This document shows, piece by piece, positions 1 to 5,196 of a stretch of DNA of 5,196 nt (position 1 is the stretch's first letter; each line of letters opens with the position of its first letter). The DNA lies in the NCBI GenBank assembly GCA_035302405.1, contig DATGSR010000222.1:1-5196 (forward strand), written 5' to 3'. A program made the translations under genes and the position numbers. The notes below the pieces were generated by a model. The model saw only the letters and a program-made list of their open reading frames with translations, made no database searches and had not been told where the DNA came from. Source of the DNA: CALKWS01 sp035302405 (GTDB lineage Bacteria > Actinomycetota > Actinomycetes > Actinomycetales > Beutenbergiaceae).

Positions 1-251
1 GGGAGGAAGGTCAGCAGCGGCACCACGCCGAGCAGGAACAGCCCGCTGTTCATCAGGGCGTTGTGGAAGAAGGTGTCGTTGACCAGACGAACGAAGTTGT
101 CCAGGCCGGTGAACGTGCCGCCCCGGACGGCGTGGGCGTTCGTGAACGACAGGATGAACGTGTTGGCGATCGGCCACCAATAGAACAGGCCCAAGATGAT
201 GAGCGAGGGCAGCAGGAATAGCCACGGGACGAACCAACGTCTACCGATCAT
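1..251 (-). CDS. Sugar ABC transporter permease, MalF type (N-terminal part only)
   Basis: Membrane-spanning subunit of a carbohydrate-type ABC importer; 83 codons are visible and the rest lies beyond the left edge. The protein starts MIGRRWFVPWLFLLPSLIIL, a short basic N-terminus followed by a first transmembrane helix (about residues 6-28). Next comes the periplasmic segment ILSFTNAHAV...TFTGLDNFVRL (about 33-54), then a second hydrophobic segment beginning near residue 68. The 'SFT ... FTGLDNFVRLVND..F..AL.NS' pattern is typical of the MalF/UgpA-like permease family. The ATG at 251 is fixed by an in-frame TAG four codons upstream (264-266) and by an AGGGA ribosome site (261-265) nine bases before it. 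It lies 104 bp downstream of the binding-protein gene on the same strand, so the two are probably one operon. A MalG-type partner and possibly an ATPase would be expected further left. The family call is firm; the substrate is unknown. Confidence 0.9.
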   Translation of the reverse strand, partial: MIGRRWFVPWLFLLPSLIILGLFYWWPIANTFILSFTNAHAVRGGTFTGLDNFVRLVNDTFFHNALMNSGLFLLGVVPLLTFL

Positions 252-293
252 TGCAACTGGTCCCTAGAGTCGATGTGTCATTGGCAGCCGGGC

Positions 294-329
294 TGGGCGG
301 GACCGGGTTGCGGGTGCCGGCCCCGCCCA
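294..329 (-). promoter_or_regulatory. Intercistronic stem-loop between binding-protein and permease genes
   Basis: In the minus-strand transcript, arms 329-317 and 306-294 pair over 13 bp. The pairing is continuous with one G-U wobble (321/302), and the 10-nt loop is 316-307. The stem is very GC-rich (GGGCGGG against CCCGCCC). It sits 27 nt past the binding-protein stop codon and 42 nt before the permease start. No U-run follows, so it does not look like a full intrinsic terminator. In other sugar ABC operons (malE-malF is the known case) a structure here protects the 3' end of the binding-protein message and lowers the downstream permease level. That role is inferred here by analogy. Confidence 0.6.
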
Positions 330-355
330 CGCTGCGGGCGAACTATTGCCGCTGC

Positions 356-1699
356 TTACCTATTGCTGCGGCGCTCGAGGATCTGGTTCACTTCGTCCTC
401 GGCCGCGTCGAGAGCTTCTTCAGGGGTCAGTTGTCCGAGGATCGCGCCTTGGACGTTCTGAATGAGGGCTTGGTTGACCTCTTCATCAACGTAGACGGGG
501 CGGATATTCTCAGCGTTTGGCAGTTGTTCGGCCGCGATACGGGTGGCTTCGGCGACTGCCGAGTCATCATCTTCATCGGGCAGGAAGGAGTCTTCCTGCA
601 AAGCGCTTTCGATGCTGGGGAACACCGGAGTGAACTCGGCGAACCCGATCTGGTTTTCACCGTTGGTCATGAAGGCAGCGAATTCGATGGCCAGATCACG
701 GTTGTCGGTGGACTCCGGGACGAACAGGCCCATGACCGACATGCCCGTCATCTGGGCCTCGCCTCGGATCTGGGGCCCGGGCACGGTTACCTCGGCGATG
801 TCCGGCGCGTTCTCGGCGACGATGTTGATGAAGTTCGGGCCACGCATGAAGGTAGCCAACTGTCCGGCCTGGTAGGCATCGATCTCGTGCCTGTGCTCCT
901 GGGTCACGGCGTCTGAGGAGATTCCGCCCGCTTCGTGCAGGTCGCGCAAGGCGGTGACGTGATCGACGGCCATCTGAGTGTTGAACGTCGCCTGCGTGAG
1001 ATCCTCGTTGGCGATCTCCACGCCACGCTTACGAAGGTCGATCACCAGCCGGTCCTCAAGCGCCGGGTGGATCACGTTCATGCCGGTCTCTTCTGCGATC
1101 ACCATCCCCATGTCGAAGAGTTCCTCATAGGTCTGGGGAGGTGAGTCGGGGTCGAGACCGGCGTCCTCGAGGATCGAGGCGTTGTACATCGTGGTTTCGG
1201 TGGTCAGGTACCAGGGGAAACCGTACGCGCCCTCCTGTCCGGGGTACCGGAAACTGTCCCACGCGCCCTCGATGTAGTCGTCCTTGACGTGTGCGGCGGC
1301 CTCATCCAAGTTGATGAATTGTCCGTCGCTGGCAAGCGGGTAGGCAAGGTCAGGGTTCAGGTTGATGACGTCTGCGAGTTCTCCGGCGCTGGCGTCGGCG
1401 AGAAGCCTCTCGGCGGCGCCTTCGAAGGGAAGGTCAACCCAGTTGACGGTGACGCCGTCGTGCTGGCTCTCGAAATCTTCGATCACGCCTTCGATGTACT
1501 CATCGAAGTCCGGCGATAGTTGCAGAGTGGTGAAAGTGATTTCGCCGCTGAGTTCTCCGGATCCGTCCCCGGATGCGGCGTCACCTCCAGTGCTGTCGCC
1601 GTCCGAGTCGGCCGGAGCCTCTGATCCCAAGCCGCATCCGGCGAGTGCGAGGATCGCGATACCCGCTACCAGGGGTGCGTGAAGACGTCTGCGTCGCAT
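356..1699 (-). CDS. Extracellular solute-binding lipoprotein, family 1 (carbohydrate ABC transporter)
   Basis: Ligand-capturing component of the sugar ABC importer, 447 residues, anchored to the outer face of the membrane. The N-terminus MRRRRLHAP is followed by a hydrophobic stretch and a lipobox ending ALAGC, with lipidated Cys22. A low-complexity Asp/Ser/Gly/Thr linker (about 25-52) precedes the mature fold, which begins with the strand EITFTTLQL. Family 1 landmarks include DGVTVNWVDLPFEG (81-94), ADVINLNPDLAYPLASDGQF (109-128) and GFPWYLTTETTMYN (160-173), a hinge/ligand-site type segment. The C-terminal lobe carries AIEFAAFMTNGENQIGFAEF, and the chain ends in a helix rich in Glu. The size is usual for the family. 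The ATG at 1699 is preferred because GAAGGG lies seven bases upstream and the signal peptide starts there. The frame stays open for 93 more codons upstream to 1978, but those are Arg-rich, repeat-derived and would bury the signal peptide. It is followed by the permease, and the ligand cannot be assigned. Confidence 0.93.
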   Translation of the reverse strand: MRRRRLHAPLVAGIAILALAGCGLGSEAPADSDGDSTGGDAASGDGSGELSGEITFTTLQLSPDFDEYIEGVIEDFESQHDGVTVNWVDLPFEGAAERLLADASAGELADVINLNPDLAYPLASDGQFINLDEAAAHVKDDYIEGAWDSFRYPGQEGAYGFPWYLTTETTMYNASILEDAGLDPDSPPQTYEELFDMGMVIAEETGMNVIHPALEDRLVIDLRKRGVEIANEDLTQATFNTQMAVDHVTALRDLHEAGGISSDAVTQEHRHEIDAYQAGQLATFMRGPNFINIVAENAPDIAEVTVPGPQIRGEAQMTGMSVMGLFVPESTDNRDLAIEFAAFMTNGENQIGFAEFTPVFPSIESALQEDSFLPDEDDDSAVAEATRIAAEQLPNAENIRPVYVDEEVNQALIQNVQGAILGQLTPEEALDAAEDEVNQILERRSNR

Positions 1700-1706
1700 G
1701 ATCTTT

Positions 1707-1712
1707 CCCTTC
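1707..1712 (-). promoter_or_regulatory. Ribosome binding site of the binding-protein gene
   Basis: GAAGGG on the minus strand ends seven bases before the ATG at 1699. It decides the start, because the same frame is open for 93 codons upstream and the earlier in-frame ATGs are not linked to a signal peptide. Confidence 0.75.
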
Positions 1713-1791
1713 GATACTTTCGTTGACGATTCGCCTTGCGATTCGTCCTGTCGTCGCCGGAGCCAGCATCGATCTAGACGGCCGCCGCCTC

Positions 1792-1869
1792 GCGCGTCCC
1801 CGCACGCACCTCGAATCGCGCGCCCACGCACGCACCTTGAATTGCGCGTCCCCGCACGCACCATCGAGG
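1792..1869 (-). repeat. Three tandem 26-bp repeats, each able to form a small RNA hairpin
   Basis: Units are 1792-1817, 1818-1843 and 1844-1869 with an exact 26-bp period. Units 1 and 2 match at 22 of 26 positions. Unit 3 matches the first 19 bases of unit 1 exactly and then diverges. On the transcribed (minus-strand) side each unit gives a stem GUGCGU / ACGCGC around a six-base loop, with one G-U pair. In unit 2 the A-to-G change (position 1823) still pairs with U as a wobble, whereas on the plus strand it would be a C/A mismatch. There are no spacers and the units are contiguous, so this is not a CRISPR array. It lies 93-170 bp upstream of the binding-protein start codon. Function unknown. 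Confidence 0.8.
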
Positions 1870-1926
1870 GGCGTCGAATGGTGGGGATAGGTGTCGATCG
1901 ACGTGGGGATGTCATCGAGATCGAAT

Positions 1927-1955
1927 CGCATAAGTGAGTGCATCTTTCAGTGCAA
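1927..1955 (-). promoter_or_regulatory. Weak candidate promoter, proximal, for the binding-protein gene
   Basis: Minus-strand TTGCAC (1955-1950) and TATGCG (1932-1927) are separated by exactly 17 bases. The -35 keeps TTG and the -10 keeps only TAT of the consensus. It would give a leader of about 220 nt that includes the repeat array. It overlaps two TGCACT copies (1954-1949 and 1942-1937). Weak evidence, offered as an alternative to the operator-bearing promoter further upstream. Confidence 0.25.
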
Positions 1956-2010
1956 ACCGGGCCGCGGCCGTGGTTCACGACCTGGCGGCGAAGCGCAGCG
2001 CTCTGACGAC

Positions 2011-2040
2011 AGCCTATGCAACCGGTTGTAGCGAACGTAA
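2011..2040 (-). promoter_or_regulatory. Candidate promoter of the transporter operon, overlapped by an operator
   Basis: The minus strand shows a -10-like TAGGCT (2016-2011), and a -35-like TTACGT (2040-2035) lies 18 bases before it. The 14-bp LacI-type palindrome at 2017-2030 fills most of the spacer, the classic placement for a repressor that blocks RNA polymerase. The hexamers are far from consensus, so the call leans mainly on the operator. Confidence 0.4.
2017..2030. promoter_or_regulatory. LacI-family operator, site 1 (transporter promoter)
   Basis: TGCAACCGGTTGTA is a 14-bp palindrome with a single mismatched pair (2018/2029) and a central CpG. Its core CAACCGGTTG is perfectly palindromic. 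It fits the GCAA-n-CG-n-TTGC style of LacI-family operators. A near copy (GCAACCGATTGC) lies in the divergent region at 3893-3904, and 10 of 12 core bases are shared. The two copies in front of functionally linked genes make a real regulatory site likely. The regulator gene is not in the window. Confidence 0.65.
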
Positions 2041-2118
2041 CACCGCGAACTTGGCATGGTCAACTTCGCCGTCGGCGGCGGCCAGGGCCGTTGAAGGGGG
2101 TACCAAAGCCTCACCGTC

Positions 2119-2133
2119 GCGCACCCGGTGCGC
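2119..2133 (-). terminator. Small GC hairpin downstream of the flavoprotein gene, possible weak terminator
   Basis: GCGCAC (2119-2124) and GTGCGC (2128-2133) form a 6-bp perfect stem with a three-base loop, 45 bp past the flavoprotein stop codon. No U-run follows on the minus strand, so intrinsic termination would be weak. It may only be a GC-rich chance structure. Confidence 0.25.
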
Positions 2134-2177
2134 ATCCGGTGCCGATACGTTATGCGGGGCAGACCGGGCCCCGAAGT

Positions 2178-3797
2178 CTAGGTCACGGGCCGGCCTGTCC
2201 GTCTGATCTCATCTGGCCAGGTCAACGTCAACCCGAGTTCTTCGGTGAGCAGACGCTGGAACTGTTGAACGGCGCCGAGGTCCTCATAAACCCGGGTTGG
2301 AGTGGTGCGTTGACGGCCGCAGAACGCGGACAGCGCCCCCACGGCCTCACCGATCGACCACTCCACCGGATGCAGACGGTATGCCCCGTTCGTGATGTGG
2401 GTGGTGCCGATGTTCTTTGCGGCAGGCAGGAAGTTGTCCACCTCAAGCGGTATGAGGCAACCCAGCGGGATCTGAAACGGAAAGCAATCGATGTCCACGT
2501 AGTTGCGGCCTGAGGTGCTCGGGTGAAGATCGATGCGGTAGAAGCCGAGCCCAACGGAGTCGGAGAAGAGTTCCGAACCCGCTCCGTCGCCGCGCATCTG
2601 CCTGCCGATGTGGGCCTCGGTCACGGTGAACCGGGCCCGGATGCGGCGGGCTTCTCGGATGTAGGGCTCCAACGCGAAGCCGTCCTCGCTGCCCATGACG
2701 TCGGGCCGCAGACGAAGTTCGGGATAGCCGACGCCCCCATCGGCACGCGGCGCTTCGGTCTGCATCCAATAGAGAAACGCGAGCGACATCTCTTTGGCCT
2801 CGGCCCGTGCGCGCTCGGCGGTGGCCTCATCGACCCCGAGGAGTGGAAGTTCCCAGTAGTCCACCTGTGGCCAGTTCACGCTGGTGACATCGCCTCCAGT
2901 GAACTCATCGGCCATGTTCGCCCTGGACAGCACACGGCGGTAGTGCCAGAAGTCGAACCCGGGTTCGGGGTTCATGCTGGTGGGGTCTTGGCGAAAGATG
3001 GGCAGTTCGCGTGGTTCCAACGTGATCGGGTCGACGTCGGTCCAAGAGAATTGAGGGCCGGGCCAACGCTCGTCGTGGCGGTCGCGCCAGTACTCGTACC
3101 GCGGTGGCCTCGGGATGGTGTGATCCTCGCCGTGACGGTACTCAACCGCGAAACACCAGGTGATCGCCTGTTGGTCCATCGGGTCTGGCGCGATCGGGGC
3201 GTGCAACTCACCGGTTTCCGATCTGGCTTCCGCCCCGAGAGCGAATGGCACGCCGGCGAGTTCGAGGAGATCCCCGAGTTCGGTCGCGTCGACGACGATG
3301 GTTCCAGTCAGGTCCACCTCGTGACCTGAGTCGGAGCCGCGCACGGTGACCGAGGTGACGGTCGCTCCGCGCCGGCTGGCCCGAACGGGCCGGTATCCGC
3401 GCAGGATGGACAACCGTCCCCCGGCGACCGCTGCGGACACCATTTCCTCGAAGACCACAGCAGCCACGCGAGGCTCGTGACAGAGCGCCGACACGAAGCC
3501 GTCGCCAGGATTGAGGGTGGGGTCTTTCCGAGCGCTCGCGGCAAGCGGATAGTTGCGCCGGTAATGATCCCGAATGCGGTTACGTAAGTCCTGGTAACTG
3601 GGCGATGTCATGGGCATCTCGACCCAGGGGTGCTCGTCCGGCGGCACCCCTTGGGATGTCATTTGGCCACCGAGGCACTGGAACTCAGTTGCCATAATCA
3701 CCGTCTGGCCCAATCGGGAGGCGGTCAAGGCCGCCGCGACGCCACCAAGGCCCCCGCCGACCACCACCAGGTCGGCTGACATGGTTGCGTCGGTCAT
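2178..3797 (-). CDS. FAD-dependent oxidoreductase (FAD_oxidored, PF12831-like)
   Basis: Predicted soluble flavoprotein of 539 residues with no signal peptide or membrane segment. The N-terminal Rossmann motif is SADLVVVGGGLGGVAAALTA (7-26; GGGLGG at 14-19). It is followed by an acidic residue after strand 2 (E38) and QCLGGQM (40-46), usual in this family. IVVDATELGDLLELAG (about 167-182) is the second FAD-contact segment. The C-terminal part has DSVGLGFYRIDLHP (413-426), FPFQIPLGCLIP (about 438-449) and NFLPAAKNIGTTHITNGAYR (455-474). SIGEAVGALSAF (481-492) closes the FAD site. The start at 3797 is chosen because GGAAGG lies seven bases upstream; ATG 3782 lacks a ribosome site, and ATG 3896 would add 33 residues before the dinucleotide fold. 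It is transcribed away from the Gfo/Idh/MocA gene and towards the transporter genes. Fold and cofactor are clear; the substrate is not, and a sugar or glycoside alcohol is an inference from context. Confidence 0.9.
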   Translation of the reverse strand: MTDATMSADLVVVGGGLGGVAAALTASRLGQTVIMATEFQCLGGQMTSQGVPPDEHPWVEMPMTSPSYQDLRNRIRDHYRRNYPLAASARKDPTLNPGDGFVSALCHEPRVAAVVFEEMVSAAVAGGRLSILRGYRPVRASRRGATVTSVTVRGSDSGHEVDLTGTIVVDATELGDLLELAGVPFALGAEARSETGELHAPIAPDPMDQQAITWCFAVEYRHGEDHTIPRPPRYEYWRDRHDERWPGPQFSWTDVDPITLEPRELPIFRQDPTSMNPEPGFDFWHYRRVLSRANMADEFTGGDVTSVNWPQVDYWELPLLGVDEATAERARAEAKEMSLAFLYWMQTEAPRADGGVGYPELRLRPDVMGSEDGFALEPYIREARRIRARFTVTEAHIGRQMRGDGAGSELFSDSVGLGFYRIDLHPSTSGRNYVDIDCFPFQIPLGCLIPLEVDNFLPAAKNIGTTHITNGAYRLHPVEWSIGEAVGALSAFCGRQRTTPTRVYEDLGAVQQFQRLLTEELGLTLTWPDEIRRTGRPVT

Positions 3798-3804
3798 GGG
3801 GTTT

Positions 3805-3810
3805 CCTTCC
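3805..3810 (-). promoter_or_regulatory. Ribosome binding site of the FAD oxidoreductase gene
   Basis: GGAAGG on the minus strand, seven bases before ATG 3797. It supports this start over ATG 3896 upstream and ATG 3782 downstream, both in the same frame. Confidence 0.75.
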
Positions 3811-3892
3811 GTCAGCAGAACAGTTCGCTCGTGACGATAACGTGCCCGAGCAGAAACACCGCTGAATGGAACGGCCACCCTTACGATGGCGT

Positions 3893-3904
3893 GCAACCGA
3901 TTGC
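3893..3904. promoter_or_regulatory. LacI-family operator, site 2 (Gfo/Idh/MocA promoter)
   Basis: GCAACCGATTGC is a 12-bp palindrome with one mismatched pair (3897/3900) and a central CpG. It fits the GCAA-n-CG-n-TTGC pattern of LacI-family sites and nearly repeats the site at 2018-2029. It lies 6 bp past a TACGAT -10 element and 7 bp before the AGGA ribosome site, a position suited to repression of the plus-strand gene. Whether it also controls the minus-strand flavoprotein gene is uncertain. Confidence 0.65.
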
Positions 3905-3911
3905 GAAAGTG

Positions 3912-3915
3912 AGGA
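3912..3915 (+). promoter_or_regulatory. Ribosome binding site deciding the GTG start of the Gfo/Idh/MocA gene
   Basis: AGGA within GTGAGGACG, seven bases before GTG 3923. The alternative in-frame ATG at 3866 has only a weak purine stretch upstream, so GTG 3923 is preferred. The ATG at 3866 directly follows an in-frame TGA (3863-3865), which limits how far the gene can extend. Confidence 0.65.
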
Positions 3916-3922
3916 CGACGAC

Positions 3923-5196
3923 GTGGACGACTTCGACGAACCGAAGGGACCAGCGCCGGTTGCCGGCGGCCGCGCCCCGGTACGCGTGGTGCTGGTGGGA
4001 GCCGGACACCGGGCGATGCACTATGCCACCTACGCCGAGGCCAACCCGGACCGGATGGTCGTCACCGGAGTCGTCGATCCCGATCCGGTGCGCCGGGAAA
4101 GAGCCGCCCGCACTCACGACATCCCGCCGCGCCACCAGTTCAGCCGCATCGCGGATCTGCCACCGGCCGGGGAGATCGCCGATGCCGTGATCAACGGCAC
4201 GCTGGACCATCTGCATGTGGCCACCACCTTGGAGGTCCTGGCCAAGCAATACGACGTGCTCCTGGAGAAGCCCATCGCTACCAGTGCCGAGGATCTCCTT
4301 TCGCTGCGGCATGCCGCCGCCGAATCCGGGCGCACCGTGCAGATCTGCCATGTGCTTCGGCACGCGCCGTTTTATCACAGCATCCGCAAGGTCGTGCAAA
4401 GCGGCCAGATCGGCCAGATCATCAACATCCAACTGGCCGAGAACGTCAGTTATGACCACATGGCCGTCTCCTTCGTCCGCGGCAAGTACGCACTCGCTGC
4501 GCGGGCGGGCTCCTCGATGCTGCTGGCGAAGTGCTGCCATGACTTGGACCTGATGGCCTGGATGATGAGTGGGAACAAGCCGGTCCGGGCGACCAGTAGC
4601 GGCAACCGGATGTTCTTCCGGCCCGAGCAGGCACCACCCGGCGCGGGCACCCGGTGCCTGGTGGACTGCGCGATCGAAAGTTCCTGTGCCTATTCCGCGC
4701 GGCGGCACTACGTAGAGAACGAATGGTGGCAGTTCTACGCCTGGCAGCCGCTGGAGGGCCTCACCCTGCAACCCACCAAGGAGCAGATGCTGGAATCGCT
4801 GCGCACCGATAACCCCCACGGTCGCTGCGTGTGGCACAGCGAATCGGACATCGTGGACCACCAAGTGGTGGCGGTGGAGTTCGACGACGGCGCCACCGGC
4901 ACGTTGTCCATGGTCGGCAACTCCGCCGAACCCAGCCGCACCTTGCACATCGTGGGAACCAAGGGCGAGGTGTTCGGCACGATGGAGGAAGGAACATTCA
5001 CCGTGCGGCGGATCGCTGCCACCGGCCCCCAGCGCAGCACCACCGAGGAGTTCGCCGTCTCCGGTAGCAAGGACATGCACGGCGGGGGAGACCTACGCCT
5101 CGTAGCAGACTTCGTGAACGTCCTGCAGGGCAACCCGCCGAGTATCTCCACTACCGCGTTGGAGGACTCGATCAACGGCCACCTCATCGGCTTCGC
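3923..5196 (+). CDS. Gfo/Idh/MocA family NAD(P)-dependent oxidoreductase (3' end outside window)
   Basis: Cytosolic dehydrogenase of the glucose-fructose oxidoreductase / inositol dehydrogenase family; 424 codons are seen, and probably only a short C-terminal tail is missing. After a 19-residue acidic, Pro/Gly-rich leader comes the Rossmann strand VRVVLVGAGHRAMHY (20-34). D52 at the end of strand 2 (VVDP) favours NAD over NADP. VLLEKPIA carries the family EKP signature (115-117, catalytic-site K116). The second domain has ICHVLRHAPFYHSIRKVV, then LLAKCCHDLDLMAWM with H206 and D207 at the usual catalytic position. A cysteine cluster follows, C245, C249 and C255 (RCLVDCAIESSCAYSA), with C302 in GRCVW. 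DIVDHQVVAVEFDDGATGT and HIVGTKGEVFGTM complete the sheet. The features resemble a widespread Gfo/Idh/MocA subgroup with the LLAK-CHD motif, as I recall it, whose substrates are mostly unknown. The start is GTG 3923; ATG 3866 would add 19 residues. Oxidation of a sugar, cyclitol or glycoside is inferred from family and context. Confidence 0.92.
   Translation, partial: MDDFDEPKGPAPVAGGRAPVRVVLVGAGHRAMHYATYAEANPDRMVVTGVVDPDPVRRERAARTHDIPPRHQFSRIADLPPAGEIADAVINGTLDHLHVATTLEVLAKQYDVLLEKPIATSAEDLLSLRHAAAESGRTVQICHVLRHAPFYHSIRKVVQSGQIGQIINIQLAENVSYDHMAVSFVRGKYALAARAGSSMLLAKCCHDLDLMAWMMSGNKPVRATSSGNRMFFRPEQAPPGAGTRCLVDCAIESSCAYSARRHYVENEWWQFYAWQPLEGLTLQPTKEQMLESLRTDNPHGRCVWHSESDIVDHQVVAVEFDDGATGTLSMVGNSAEPSRTLHIVGTKGEVFGTMEEGTFTVRRIAATGPQRSTTEEFAVSGSKDMHGGGDLRLVADFVNVLQGNPPSISTTALEDSINGHLIGF

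Larger units (their letters stand above)
1700..2177. other. 478-bp non-coding region: promoter and leader of the transporter operon
   Basis: No convincing gene lies between the flavoprotein stop codon and the binding-protein start. Short open frames here are Arg/Pro-rich and match no family I know. The region contains, from 2177 downward on the minus strand, a small hairpin (2119-2133), a LacI-type operator embedded in a candidate promoter (2011-2040), a second weak promoter candidate (1927-1955), a palindrome flanked by GTGGGGAT direct repeats (1881-1910) and three 26-bp tandem repeats (1792-1869). If transcription starts at the operator-bearing promoter, the leader of the binding-protein message is about 300 nt, which is long for such an operon. 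Confidence 0.7.
3798..3922. promoter_or_regulatory. Divergent intergenic region driving both oxidoreductase genes
   Basis: 125 bp separate the two divergent start codons, so promoters in both directions must lie here or inside the neighbours. On the plus strand TACGAT (3882-3887) is a reasonable -10; no clear -35 sits before it. Transcription from it would start near 3894, inside the LacI-type operator at 3893-3904, so a bound repressor would block it. On the minus strand TATCGT (3840-3835) is a possible -10 for the flavoprotein gene, also without a good -35. An imperfect inverted repeat, GCTCG (3827-3831) and CGAGC (3847-3851), brackets that -10 and could be a second control site. Confidence 0.55.

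Noticed and set aside
294..329. Intrinsic terminator after the binding-protein gene
   Set aside because: No U-tract follows the stem on the minus strand, and the permease gene continues the operon, so a stability or attenuation element is more likely.
251..916. Open frame (221 codons) on the plus strand across the permease/binding-protein junction
   Set aside because: It is antisense to the C-terminal half of the binding protein and spans the stem-loop. There is no family motif and no sensible ribosome site.
1792..1869. CRISPR array
   Set aside because: The units are contiguous without unique spacers and there are no cas genes nearby.
1581..1943. Minus-strand open frame of 120 codons beginning MHSLMRFDLDDIPTS
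   Set aside because: It runs through the tandem repeats and then out of frame into the signal-peptide region of the binding protein. Its composition turns Arg-rich and no family is recognisable. A small peptide starting at 1943 or 1931 cannot be excluded but is unsupported.
2166..2210. Inverted repeat (CAGAC ... GTCTG) spanning the flavoprotein stop codon as a terminator
   Set aside because: Pairing is broken by mismatches and no U-run follows, so it is too weak to list.
2523..3329. Open frame (268 codons) on the plus strand inside the flavoprotein gene
   Set aside because: It is an antisense shadow of a coding region with strong FAD motifs, and its translation has no domain signature.
3866..3922. 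ATG 3866 as start of the Gfo/Idh/MocA gene
   Set aside because: It lacks a good ribosome site, and it lies upstream of the -10 element and operator, so a transcript starting near 3894 would not contain it. GTG 3923 has AGGA at seven-base spacing.
3881..5080. Long open frame (399 codons) on the minus strand opposite the Gfo/Idh/MocA gene
   Set aside because: It is antisense to a gene with clear family motifs. Its His/Gly/Val-rich translation is what a GC-rich gene gives in an opposite frame, and it has no recognisable domain.

Overview
The window comes from a high-GC Gram-positive bacterium, most likely an actinobacterium. The evidence is G/C-rich third codon positions, a GTG start behind an AGGA ribosome site, and a lipoprotein signal followed by an acidic Ser/Gly/Asp linker. 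I cannot name the genus. The genes read as a carbohydrate (or cyclitol/glycoside) uptake and oxidation locus; the substrate cannot be deduced from sequence alone.

Layout from left to right. Bases 1-251 (minus) hold the first 83 codons of a MalF-type sugar ABC transporter permease that runs off the left edge. Bases 252-355 are the gap to the binding-protein gene and contain a strong 13-bp stem-loop. Bases 356-1699 (minus) encode a family 1 extracellular solute-binding lipoprotein. Bases 1700-2177 are a 478-bp non-coding stretch that serves as its promoter and leader; it holds three 26-bp tandem repeats, two candidate promoters and one LacI-type operator. Bases 2178-3797 (minus) encode a FAD-dependent oxidoreductase of the FAD_oxidored (PF12831-like) type. 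Bases 3798-3922 are a divergent intergenic region with a second LacI-type operator. From 3923 (plus) to the right edge runs a Gfo/Idh/MocA-family NAD(P)-dependent oxidoreductase, almost complete, whose stop codon lies outside.

How the parts fit (inference): the lipoprotein captures a sugar-like ligand and delivers it to the membrane permease. The Gfo/Idh/MocA dehydrogenase and the flavoprotein probably act on the imported compound or a derivative of it. Two near-identical palindromes with a central CpG (GCAACCGGTTGT at 2018-2029 and GCAACCGATTGC at 3893-3904) suggest that one LacI-family repressor, encoded outside the window, controls both the transporter and the enzyme genes.

No RNA gene, CRISPR array, insertion sequence or phage feature is visible. 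The least ordinary items are the paired operators, the repeat-hairpin leader ahead of the binding-protein gene, the stem-loop between binding protein and permease, and a cysteine cluster in the Gfo/Idh/MocA protein.
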